A stretch of DNA of 64,000 nt from positions 29,453 through 93,452 of the forward strand of contig JTDE01000739.1 in assembly GCA_014338405.1 (NCBI GenBank), read 5' to 3'. A program made the position numbers and the translations under genes. Each line of letters begins with the position of its first letter. Positions within the stretch are counted from its first letter, which is position 1. The notes below the pieces were generated by a model. It did not search any database. It had not been told where the DNA came from and worked only from the letters and a program-made list of their open reading frames with translations. Source of the stretch: Paragonimus skrjabini miyazakii (lineage: Eukaryota > Platyhelminthes > Trematoda > Plagiorchiida > Troglotrematidae). This document shows, piece after piece, positions 50,098 to 60,167 of this stretch.

Positions 50098-50641
50098 AGT
50101 TGAACATCACCCACATATGATCGCAGCTGCCGCATTCCCATACACCTTCCGGTCGGCCCCTTTCGAAAGGAAGCACTAGACTAGAGCTTCGCTCTCATTA
50201 AAGCTCGTCAGTGGTGCATATTCCTGTCACTTCCGAGACCAGAACTCTGGCCACGCTGTTCATGAGGCAACCGTGTTTATCACTACGCTATTGACCTCAC
50301 ATTAGGCACGACCGAATTATCATCGCATGTGAACGCTCAACCACTTTCGCTTGTGAGTAATGATCAGGTTGCCCAATCGGCTCGATAGAAGACAGTTACT
50401 ATCTGTTAACTCCAATCGATAACCTCGCGATTAGGACTTCCTAGACAGGTCGAAATCTCCGACCTCATCAAACCTGTTAGGCGATATTTTAGATTACTGA
50501 GTAGTCGGGGATTTGGTTAATTAAAAGTTGAACATTTCGAAAGGGACCGACTGGAAAGTCTGTGGGAATACGACAGCTGCGATCAATTGTGGGTAATGTT
50601 CAACTTGAAATTAACCAAACCCCCGACTACTCATCAGCAAT
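50098..50641. mobile_element. Foldback composite element, copy 2 (both arms present, right arm deleted internally)
   Basis: Left arm, read on the - strand (50334 to 50098): arm end, SINE head, hammerhead remnant, tail with GGGCCGAC...TGTGGGTGATGTTCAAC. Spacer 50335-50495 aligns with 20-180 of the window. Right arm (50497-50641, +) is a 145-bp unit with its own inverted ends (GTAGTCGGGGATTTGGTT near 50499 and AACCAAACCCCCGACTAC near 50616) and contains only the tail of the SINE. The spacer therefore sits between inverted arms as in copy 1, with the head and ribozyme lost from the right arm. Confidence 0.72.
50174..50216 (-). ncRNA. Degenerate hammerhead ribozyme copy
   Basis: On the - strand: stem I CACCA (50216-50212), core CTGACGA (50211-50205), stem II GCTTT/AGAGC around loop AATG (50204-50191), core GAA (50190-50188), a G instead of the usual A15.1 at 50187, C at the cleavage position (50179), and stem I return TAGTG (50178-50174). 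Stem II still pairs completely although two positions differ from the copy at 319-332. Stem I has one mismatch. The core change probably weakens or abolishes cleavage. Confidence 0.75.
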
Positions 50642-52644
50642 AAAAAAACCGTTTGGAATTAACTTTGCTGAGAGGAATCAAGCACTTTAATTAGTTACAA
50701 AACATCACACAGGGATGCCATTTGATAATTTTATAGGTTTGGCAACAAACGCATTAATTTCTTCCAGAGCATTGCCCAGTACGAAAGATCCATACAGGAA
50801 TACCGCGCATATCGGTATTGCTTGAACACCTATAATAAGGTTTTCAATGCTTGAGGACAGTTCACGCAGTCTAGTGGTTTCAATGTCGGGTTAACCTCGG
50901 GAACCTTCTTACAGTCCATTTTCACTGAGCAAGATAGCTTAATCCAGTTGAGAAATAATTTAATATACCATTCAAAACGTATTATATAGTGATCTGAAAG
51001 AAATGAAAATAGACCTTCTAGTAAACCAGATCGCCTCAAGTGCAAGCACACAAGAGGCTCATCCTAACAAAAGTATACAGTTGGCTTGTAGCACTGATGG
51101 CATCGAGGATAAGTATGTGCAATACTACCCGAGGGAATCCAAATCGATCAATTCGACAAATTTCGCAAACGAAAGCATACTTCAGTGGAAACAAAAATGT
51201 CCTAAACGCTACTGACTCGGTTAGCGGGGCGCTGACAACACAACGTTTGCTGGGCCCAGCAGTGAGCACAGTTGAGCCAGTTAGGACACATTTGATCGAT
51301 GAAATGGTGGCTAGGGAACAATACTCAGAATTGCCCGCCAGTATGAATGCTATCTCGTTGTCAGTTGAGTGTAATCATTTGTAGGTCAGTCGGCTCGAGT
51401 CGAACACCATATTTCCATTCCACTCTCTGTTAATGCTGTATGATACGTTGTTTATTTTACGGTTGATGTTACTGTGGTAGCCACGTTGCAGCTACGCAGC
51501 GTGTCGACAACTGTCACCAAAATACTTTCGGACATTCGTTATCAAGGCAGCAAAACAATTTCGGTAGCACGAATAGGCCTACCTGTTTTGATGGTAAATA
51601 TTTTGCGGATTGATAAGGGCGATCTTTGTTCAACAGGAACCTATAGGAGGAGGGACTACTGCAACACGACAAACGATTTCTTTCAAACTCAACGCGGCAA
51701 CACATTGACTAAATACGCTGAACGATTGATAGGATCGGAATTCTTCTTTTCATATTTGTTTACCCGCTCGACTGTATTGATGATCAGCCCTGCGATGAAG
51801 CAGACTTCGACTCGTGCTATTTATACAAATAACATTGTAAGTGCACGTAAACTGATAGATATGAAAACGAATGTATTGTGTTACGAACTGCACTTGTAAG
51901 ACCAACCTGTCAGGCTAAAGTGGGTGTGCTCAGTTCAGCCGCTGGATACGTGCGCCCAAGTGTAGATAGTATTCTGTGACTATAAGGTCTCCTATGAATA
52001 CCAAGTTGATGAACATATCCTCATTTAGGAGCCAAGTACATTAAGTCTTCAAATGTTTACGTCTCGTGGTGAACTCTTATGAGTAGCCATTTAGCAACAC
52101 TCTTTTGTATTTACGTTTTGTCAGCACTTAGTGGACAGCCCCTACAGTAGATTTTTCCCATGGAAAAAACGGAGGACAAACTGAACCATGTATGTGAGTA
52201 ACTAGCGCGAAACTTGAAACCGTAGATAATGTCCACCTCAAGTTGTTTTACAGTATATCGTGTACCCAAGGGTTGCGTATGGTAGGCATATTATAATGGC
52301 ACACTGTCGTCCAGTTTCACTTCAAAGCTGACTGGAGGGGCAGGATGTAACTTATTCGTGTGAGCGTACAAGAGTATAAAATGATCCGACTAGGTAAAAG
52401 CCAAGATAAAGTAACAGTTATAGACGACAATGTCCTCCAATACCCATCTTTAAATACTTACTAGAAGCAGATCTGCTGGTACGGGGACCAGAGGACTCCC
52501 GATCATCGCACCACCAATCTATAGTATCCTCAAGGTTTGGAATCGTACTATCACCGATAACGATGGAATAATTCTGACGATGCACATCACTGAATGTTTC
52601 CTTCTTTTAGCCAGATGTCCTTTCAGAAACTGATTACGCTAGGC
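50642..52644. other. Intergenic stretch
   Basis: ORFs of 114 and 141 codons (51040-51384, 51474-51899, +) are in different frames, show no recognisable motif and have no clear splice linkage. I do not call them genes. Confidence 0.35.
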
Positions 52645-52744
52645 NNNNNNNNNNNNNNNNNNNNNNNNNNNNNNNNNNNNNNNNNNNNNNNNNNNNNNNN
52701 NNNNNNNNNNNNNNNNNNNNNNNNNNNNNNNNNNNNNNNNNNNN
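52645..52744. other. Assembly gap, 100 N
   Basis: Exactly 100 Ns, 283 bp downstream of the ATM stop codon. The ATM 3' UTR may run into it. Confidence 0.98.
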
Positions 52745-53026
52745 CCACAAATGTGCTACATATAGGAAAAGACTTTCCGTTCCGAAAGCTTCGTGTTTAG
52801 GTCGTGAACAGAGTTTTCTTACAAAATAGCGCCGTGAAATTCGGAGAAGCACGTGAGTCATCGAAGTTATTCTTTTACCATAAATCTGAGAACGAAAGGT
52901 ACAACAACCACGTTTACGAAGGAGAGTCAATCTGATAGAAAAATAGACAGAAGACGAAAAAGTAGAAACGGGAGCATCTCGCGTTAGGGACAATTTGATT
53001 GTCATGAGTGAAATCTGTTTGGACGG

Positions 53027-53244
53027 TCACAGATAAGCTTGCCAGCCAAAATACATGCGTGCAAGGTTCGACCGATCAGTGGCCGCATGCATCAATAGGC
53101 CCACGTGACCAGCTACGTCCAGCTGGTTGAGTCCACCGCATTTGCGTTGTTCAGAGGACGCGGCTGCCAAAGTTCCCGTAACACGACCGGCGAGTTTACT
53201 ACGTACATTGAGTAGGACGCGCTCGGCCAGTTGATTAACCGGAT
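53027..53244 (-). CDS. ATM: ATM serine/threonine kinase, last exon (FATC domain)
   Basis: The exon is 218 nt, entered in phase 1 (two bases complete an Asp codon), with TGA at 53029-53027. The acceptor on the - strand is TTCTCCTTTCAG. The product starts DPVNQLAERVLLNVRSKL, matching the helix before FATC in ATM, and ends LDVAGHVGLLMHAATDRSNL followed by ARMYFGWQAYL. The G-V-xx-LxxxAxDxxNLxxxxxGWxxx pattern ending exactly at the terminus is the FATC domain common to PIKK kinases, needed for kinase stability and, in ATM, for activation by the TIP60 acetyltransferase. This exon alone would not separate ATM from ATR; the kinase exons do. Confidence 0.93.
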
Positions 53245-53906
53245 CTGAAAGGAGAATGTGTAGAAAATTCCAGTTGCATGCATGTAAATGAGGTTTGACG
53301 TGAGGGTAGTGCCACAAAGCACGGTTTGAGACGATCTACGCAAGACTGATGGTTGTAAGTCAAACTTAACAGAAATGGACGAAGTTCCCAAAAAAAACGC
53401 CAGACCCAGACATGTACAGTCTCATCGGAACTGAATTTGAATGCGAAGAGGCACAATAACGGTGATGGCATATAAGCAAATATGAGAGTAAAGTGAATTG
53501 ATATCTTGTGATCCAAACTGTGTTGCACAGCAGTTTCTAGACCTAACAAGGAACGTGGTACTGACAATTTGGTCCACAGAGGACACCAGATTCAATGGTT
53601 TGCGGCTCATAGGCAATCGATTGCAATTTTATATATAATGCTCCAAACGAAAAGTGTAGGGAAACTGCATATCGGTAGTCAGCACGAAAATGATCGCGCC
53701 TATAGTTACTCAATAACTGTTACACCAGGAATATCGAAAACAAATACTATGGTTGGTGATATCACATAGACATCTGAATGTGTTAGTTCACAGTGTAGAC
53801 TTCATCATCAAATCAAAACAAATTGAACAAACATTCAAGATAATGGAAAACGTCACAGACGGGTAATGTGAGAGGGGCAACATTGAGACCAGAGCTGGTT
53901 GAATAC
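53245..53906 (-). other. ATM intron (0.66 kb)
   Basis: Donor GAG|GTATTC at 53906, acceptor CAG ending at 53245 on the - strand, phase 1. Nothing else is recognised inside. Confidence 0.7.
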
Positions 53907-54174
53907 CTCGCGCAGTCGTGTTGGACAACTTCGATCGAGGACCAATTGTCTGACGAATGGGAACATCGAGCGCTGACCGTTGATCAATTGGAACAGTACC
54001 GGATGGATCAGCATTGACATCCCGCTCAACAAGAAAGTTGGTCTGGTCCATAAGGACGGATGCACTAGGCTTTGACCGCATCAACCCAAAAGGGCATTCA
54101 GCACGCCGGGCTTCCAATGCACACAATTGTGCGGGTGTCAGGGACCACGAATAGAGAGGATCATAGAGGAGAAC
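53907..54174 (-). CDS. ATM: ATM kinase, exon of the kinase C-lobe end and PIKK regulatory region
   Basis: The exon is 268 nt, phase 0 in and phase 1 out. Acceptor: CTTCTTTATAG before GTT. It opens VLLYDPLYSWSLTPAQ, the conserved VLLYDPLxxW end of the ATM kinase domain. The following ~70 residues (from LCALEARRAE to LSNTTAR) correspond to the variable regulatory region between kinase and FATC and are not conserved in sequence. The donor was chosen because it is the only good one nearby giving the phase the next exon needs; read-through would add RGIQPALVSMLPL. The exact 3' boundary is therefore slightly less certain than the rest. Confidence 0.85.
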
Positions 54175-55099
54175 CTATAAAGAAGCATATGATAAAACCA
54201 TGTTCATAAATAGCGGGCAAAACATGAGCAACAGATGCACACTGAATCAGACGGTCGGAATGAACGGTCAAAATTAATCGCTTGTATTCATACACCAGAC
54301 GCAGGTTGGACGATAAAAGTTTAAACCAATAACCATGGAAGCAGAACGTCTGTCGAATTGAAAGCGTGGTTTGTGACAGAAATCAGCAGAAAACCGCGGA
54401 AGCACTCACAAAAACCGTGATCTCGGACACGTCTGAATAATGATATGCATCGTGACGCTGCCGACATCTTCTTGAAGTAGGCAGAATTCAGCACCATAAC
54501 TTAAATCACGGCAACCCCCTATTATCTGCAACAGTTCAACAAACGTAGAACCTACACAACATCACTCTATTCAAATGAATAATTATACAGCTTATCCTGC
54601 ATCATCCGCACCCATTCGCTGCTCAAACATCTACAAACCAGTGGCCAGATATAGCGGTCCATTAACATTTTTGAGATAACGTTTTTGAAAGTTCAAAAGA
54701 GAAGTAGAACAAAAGAGAGCAATCAAACCGAAGAGAATAGTAAAGAATGGGCTGACCTAAGCTGAAGCTCCTATGAATCGCAACAGGCAGACGACATACT
54801 ATGCACTATGGCAAATAAGGCCAGGCAGATGAAAGTAAAGCTTAGATGAATGAACACTGAGCTACCAAGCGTAGTCCAACAGGGGAGCAGACTTTACTAC
54901 TACTATTATGTCTCACGTGAAACCATCGACCAGCAGGATGTAGTTAGATGAACGTGATGGTTTCAGTACAGAAGGAAGACGCCACAGGAAGTCAATTCCG
55001 GCAACGAAAGATACGCCACCTCCGTCAAATTCATAACGAAGCAATCAAAAGAACAACCATAATTACAGATGACTGATCGCTAGGCTACAGCTGAATACC

Positions 55100-55640
55100 C
55101 TTTTTATCCAATAATAAACAGATCTATCGAAAAATATCAACTGATTCCAAATATGTGGAACGGTTCACAGTTTCAAGTAGACGGCTCAAGTCTTGAAGTA
55201 GTGCACGCGCAGTGCACTTCATACAAACCAGCCCGGTCGCTCACCTTGTGTAGCGTGATCTGCATGTCTAGACAAGACGATATGATCCGCATACCTCAGG
55301 TCGGTCAACGTGGAACCAAAAAGAAACTTAATACCAGGCTCACCAGATTCCCCAAGCGCACCTTCCGAAATGTCGTCCACAACAAAATTGGAAAAGAACG
55401 GAGGGGGCACTAAGCACTCTTGGTGATCAACTGAAACCGTTGTCCACAAATTCCCACTTGATTACGGAAAGAGCATAGTGATCCTAACAGACTCATTTAT
55501 TTCTATTGAACTCTTGCGCAAAAGACACAGCTCTAAAGAACGTTACGAGCAACCAACTCAAAGGCAGGTTTGAGTCAAAACAGACCACGACCGCGGTTAC
55601 TCGCAGGGAGGTCGATGACTTAAGGCCCGTCGCAGGGCAC
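55100..55640 (-). pseudogene. LINE reverse-transcriptase fragment
   Basis: On the - strand the frame 55449-55219 reads FFSNFVVDDISEGALGESGE and then LTDLRYADHIVLS. This is the RT palm region: the usual FNFVIDDILEGAL block and the YADD active site, here YADH at 55293-55282, which would inactivate it. Downstream, LLETVNRSTYLES matches the same LINE motif seen at 4524-4553. Flanking frames are broken by stops. It is probably the same element as the endonuclease remnant at 56880-57360. Confidence 0.75.
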
Positions 55641-56879
55641 AAATATGGTCACTGACCCTTGGTTAGGTCAGAATCTTCATCGTTCTTCGCAAATCCAGCC
55701 TTCCATTGGATTAATGAACCAGCTTAAAATAACGCTGATGAGTAAACTAGACGTAATTAACACGAAATCGATGCATTTGTGGTTGTCACATGGACTTCGG
55801 GCTCCCTTGTTGGAAACGGAAATTACGGTTGACAAGTGCCAGTCACGAAGTACCTCTTCGGCTTCCTAAACTAACATCAACCCTTCTCCACTATCCTAGA
55901 AAAGAGGAGAGGGAAGATCTAGTCCAAGAGCCTTGTTACGCTTCGCTAACTTAAACTCGTCGGCAACTTCTGATTCCTAGGGATAGCCGTCTAGGAAGTA
56001 ATAATTGACCATTCGGTCTCGTAGTCTGTATGGTCAGGGTGAAGCCGGCCAAACTATTCCTCAAAATGTTCCACCTATCTGGCAAGCTGGCACGGCTGGC
56101 TAGTGATAAGAGAACCATCTTTTCCAATCATGGTTACACTTACGGTTGATGGCATTCATTTCGGATTAGCCTGTCACAGTGGTCGAAGTCAAAAGACTTC
56201 TGTGTATAACATCTACTACAAGTGACTTGCGCTGCACTACTTGTGGTTCTACTTAAAAACCAAGTATCTAACGTAGACGCGAAGGAATAAGACCATGAAG
56301 CGTGTGAATGGAGGCATATGTGTCCAACCAGCCAATGCCGGTTAGCCAGTTGGTAGGTTAGTATGAAGGTAGAACAAATATCTCACTGGGAAAATAATTA
56401 TAGACTCTAATGGTAAGACTTAAGCTGGTAAAAATACTGAAAATAGAAGGTATGTAGTTCAACATAGGAATAAATATTATTGCACCCTAGATGGGAGGGA
56501 GAAGGGAAGCATAATTACACCGGCTCGACGACCAACACACCCACGAACGAAAGGAAACAGTATCCTGTTACTCCATTATTCGATCAAGTGGTGCTTACAG
56601 TTTTTGAGCAAGCTTTTAATAAGCTTGTGTGTAAGTTTTCCACAACAGTCACCAGATACAGAGCCAGATGGAATCGAGCGACGCCTATTCACAATGTTTA
56701 TCGACGTGACAAAAATCCAGTTTTATCTCAACTGCATAGCTCCTTTGGAACATGATCCTTTACAGCAAGCTTTCACAGCTGATGACATTTATTTCAAGCG
56801 TTCGTTAGGTTCTCTCACTTGGCTCAAGCTGGACAATGTGCTTACCAGTGACTCCTGGTAAGCGGCTTTAAAGTTTCTT
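55641..56879. other. Interior of the decayed LINE region
   Basis: It lies between the endonuclease and RT pieces, so it is probably their degraded linker plus later insertions. A + strand ORF (56604-56861) encoding FTMFIDVTKIQFYLN-like sequence has a protein-like composition, but I recognise no family and no splice signals. Confidence 0.35.
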
Positions 56880-57360
56880 CACTCAGATGTCAGTTGGTCA
56901 TCCCATGTTCACGAGTCTATGGCCTCTGAGCAAATGACAAAACAAAATCAGCCCGAACAGCAGCATGATCCGAGTCCAGGTAGTTGTTCCAAAATGCACG
57001 ACATTCTGTCTTTAACAGAGTGCCGCCACCTGTAACTGACTGCTATATGATCGATTTGTGACTATGGCTAAGATGCACCAGGCAGTGTCTAAGGGGACAC
57101 AATTCATCTTCGTGTGTTGAAATGTGGTACCTAAAATATAGGGGCCATGAGATACGCACAAGTGAAGCAGTCTTTCACTGTTGTCAGTGCGTCGTACCCG
57201 GACATCAAAAAATCCATCCAACTGCTTCACATTTGGCGAAGGACGATTAAGTTCAGCATCCAGTACGATGATGTACGACTATTGAGTCTACTTCAGAAAG
57301 TCAACAAGAGCGTCGTGAAACGCATTCTTGGTGGGATATATATGGATGTTCGTTGAAGCG
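56880..57360 (-). pseudogene. LINE apurinic-type endonuclease domain remnant
   Basis: On the - strand the frame 57230-57012 reads RRTDNSERLLHLCVSHGPYI then LGTTFQHTK. This matches the NGERLxxFCxxxxLxIGGTxFxHK segment of RTE/CR1 endonucleases (often mislabelled craniofacial development protein 2). A frame change later comes YLDSDHAAVRADFVLSF, with the terminal SDH catalytic motif at 56982-56974. Upstream, NIYPTKNAFHDALVDFL resembles the YAPTN...F block. Multiple stops and frame changes show it is dead. Confidence 0.7.
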
Positions 57361-57399
57361 TAGACAAATGAAATCGTTCACGAAGGGATTAGTCACTGT

Positions 57400-57824
57400 A
57401 GATCGGGTTCGTCTCCCGGGCTGGGGCCCTCGTGACTCACAGAGTCGGTGGTTGGAGTCGTTAAGTGAGATGGCGGCTAGTCAAGCTCATTGACGTGAAT
57501 GTTGTCGTTGCTTGGCCGAAGTGTCTGTGAAGTGAGTACACCTAATGATGCGGGGCAGTGAAAGCCGTAAGGAGGCTGTCTTGCTGATGACGCCTTACCT
57601 TCACTTACAGCTCGGTTATGTGTTTGCAAGGTGTAGGCAACTTGATGTTGAATGTTTGAATATAGACGTTGCTATTTTTAGTAGTTAGGTCCTTTCCCGT
57701 CCAATTCTCTTCTCTTCTCTCCTCCTATACAGGGTTTGCTTTCTTCTTCTTCTTCTTCATGGTTGTGGCAGTTGAGCATCAATGTGAACCACTGATGTAT
57801 TGCTGTCTATGATGATGATGATGA
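57400..57824 (+). repeat. LINE 3'-end repeat with (ATG)n tail, copy 2
   Basis: The last 204 bp (57621-57824) align with 38723-38926, and 57400-57630 aligns with the older copy at 7545-7780. It ends in GATGATGATGATGA. Its orientation is opposite to the adjacent endonuclease remnant, so it belongs to a separate insertion. Confidence 0.7.
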
Positions 57825-58363
57825 CAAGGCTTTTTTGATCTGAGTTGACAGACTTTACTCGATGCGTTGGGTTTGATAACGTACAATCAAATGTTCACTG
57901 GGATCTAATCGAGAAAACACTGCTTTGTTTTAGAACTCATTGCGATTCACACTATAAATTGACCACACAATAAAGTTTCGACGTCACCAAAGACCTTGAG
58001 GAAGAGGCATGTGGAGCAACAATTATATAGAGATAAATTTAAGTGAACAACGATGCTAGAATCCCGGATTTTCCGCTCCGAGACACAGCACACATTAGGC
58101 AGCTTACTGGCCAAGCTGTCGGAGGGAGTGAACGTTGAAAATATCAGTGTTTGCTTGGTTTTAGAAAACAAAAATTCTAGAGAGAGAAAAATTGATGGCA
58201 AAATAGAATGGGAAAATGGTAACGGATGAATTACGTCACCCTCGGGAAAACAATAACTTCTGGTACTTCTGGGATGTTTATCTCGCGGAAGGATGAATTC
58301 ATGTTTATAAACCAGGTGACAGAAATCTCCAAACGGTGGCTTTCGAGAGTTTGATAACTATCA

Positions 58364-58672
58364 TTGCTTGCAGACTATTTACAACACACAATCCATTTAG
58401 CTTTCAAGAACACATCGAAAATCTTGACTGGACATTTGGAAATGACCATACTCCCAGGTGAGCTTGACGATCCTTACTATACCTTCCTGAAATTGTTTTT
58501 GCCGCCAGAAATGTTCATCAAGGAAACGCAAACTATAGGCAACGAGATCGGTGACAACAGCTCTCATAAGGGGTACGCAGATGTTCACATTACTAACCCC
58601 AGTGATCCACTGATGATCCAACTATGCATGAGCAACCGTACTCAAGAAGCGATTGTTGAAGACAGACAATGA
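58364..58672 (+). pseudogene. Possible piggyBac-like N-terminal fragment
   Basis: The 102-codon frame contains LPGELDDPYYTFLKLFLPPE followed by MFIKETQTIGNE. This loosely follows the piggyBac N-terminal pattern 'dPxxxFxlFfxxeilxxivxeTNxyA'. The match is weak, the - strand is also open for 74 codons, and no terminal repeats are seen. Confidence 0.25.
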
Positions 58673-60005
58673 ACACAACTCTTCGTCATCAACAAACCTG
58701 ATTTCGCAACCAAGCAGCACAACAGAAAACATCAGTTCTAACACAGAAGGGTTCACGTTCGTATGACTTTGTGACGCACCAGTGATTTCATTCTTTTCGA
58801 AGAATGTCACAGATTAACGACTCTCGAGAGGTGCAATACTTGTGTATTCAGGCCCGGGTTAAAAAATGGTACAAAATATGAAAATACTTGCTGTTAACTT
58901 ATGTGGTGGTTATTTTACTCAGAGGAAGACAAGAGGCAGGAAGCTGCAACGACAAAAGTAATTAGTAATATTCTACGGTTCAACCCATTTACTTGAAACT
59001 GTATCACATTTTAAAGCAATTTCATTTGCGTGCTTCTCTTTGGACTTCCTTCACATCTTTGTATCACTTACTCTGTCTTCCATTAGACTCTTTCAAAGGC
59101 AAAAGCCATGTGCGTACTTTATTTTCAACGAAGTTGTGTACTCAATTTGAAGTTCATTCTCTTTCTGACCACATTTGCAATCAAGTTTGTAAGTGATGCT
59201 TAAGAGCTAGTTGTGAACCGATGACCAATATGATTTGGAAACAACATACTCTGGCTAACATAGGAATTAAACTACACTAAAATTCACGAGCATCAAAACT
59301 GCACCAGTTTAAGGGCTACACAAGTTGTCCAGTAAACCAAGTGTCAGTGAAACCTTATCAGTATGAAATTCTCCAGCTGCAGACAGTTAGGTCTGGAAAA
59401 CCAGGAAAACACAGGTTATATGAGGCAAAGAACTATTGGGGACCTGAAAAAGAAATCTTAAGCAACAGTCACGTGAGTGCATCTTAATTCAAACTTGTTT
59501 CATTAACCAAGCCTATGCACTTCCATCACAAATGATATCATGCTGTAGGTTACATTCAACTTGGTTGTTGGCAACAGTACTTCTTAGTTCATTAATAAAT
59601 GAGAAAGGATTACCAGATCAGCTTAGAGGTAGACCCTAGGGAACATTAACGCCCGGCTATTCATTCGGAAGATCAGAATAGCATCAACAAACTGTTTAAA
59701 AGCCAGTCTTGCAAGGAAGTGGCCTGTATTCAGTACCACTGACAACGGCCTGAGTAATGTTTAAGCTCAGGCACATATTATGCTTGTAGATCAATCACGG
59801 ATACAGTCAAATAAACCATCAATGAGGAAAACTTACAAATGACCGCTCACCAGTCAATGAGAAGATGAAATTGGTCAAGGTAAGACGATCGATACATGAT
59901 ACATTCACTGTGTGGTGCCATCTGATACGTGAAAGTATATCAAAGGAGAAGTACCACGGAATTTGTGCAAGTACATCCGATAAAAGTAGGCATGACAAAA
60001 CCTAC

Positions 60006-60167
60006 CTGTAACAGAGTACAAATCACATCGCCACCGATGCGTAGTTCACTCAGAACAGTTTCGGCAGCCGGTTTAAACCCGGCCTCCAATCCCAGAGGCC
60101 CCAAGGCATGAACTAAATCTCTCGTGAGACGGAAAGGGACCATTTCGGGAGTGGGAAGCAGACGACC
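60006..60167 (-). CDS. ATM: ATM kinase, exon of the activation segment
   Basis: The exon is 162 nt, 54 codons, phase 0 at both ends. Acceptor: CCCCTCCCCAG before GGTCGT. Donor: CAG|GTAGGT. It encodes GRLLPTPEMVPFRLTRDLVH and continues ALGPLGLEAGF to CTLLQ. The LPTPExVPFRLTRD block is the activation/P+1 segment diagnostic of ATM rather than ATR (which has FEVPEIVPFRLT). The usual FRRCCE after the Gly-rich turn is replaced by FKPAAE, a local divergence. It joins seamlessly to HIDLGVAFDQ upstream and VLLYDPL downstream. Confidence 0.93.

Larger units (their letters stand above)
54175..60005 (-). other. ATM intron (5.8 kb) filled with transposon remnants
   Basis: Donor GTAGGT at 60005 and acceptor at 54175 on the - strand, phase 0. 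It contains a decayed LINE (55100-57360, -), an (ATG)n-tailed repeat (57400-57824, +) and possibly a piggyBac fragment (58364-58672). The segments 54200-55100 and 58680-60000 show nothing recognisable. Confidence 0.75.

Noticed and set aside
51474..51899. 141-codon ORF as an independent gene
   Set aside because: No recognisable motif, no continuation in frame with the neighbouring ORF and no credible splice sites.
55730..55775. Another hammerhead (CTGATGAG followed by CGAAATC)
   Set aside because: No stem II can be formed between the core elements beyond two base pairs, and no stem I partner is evident.
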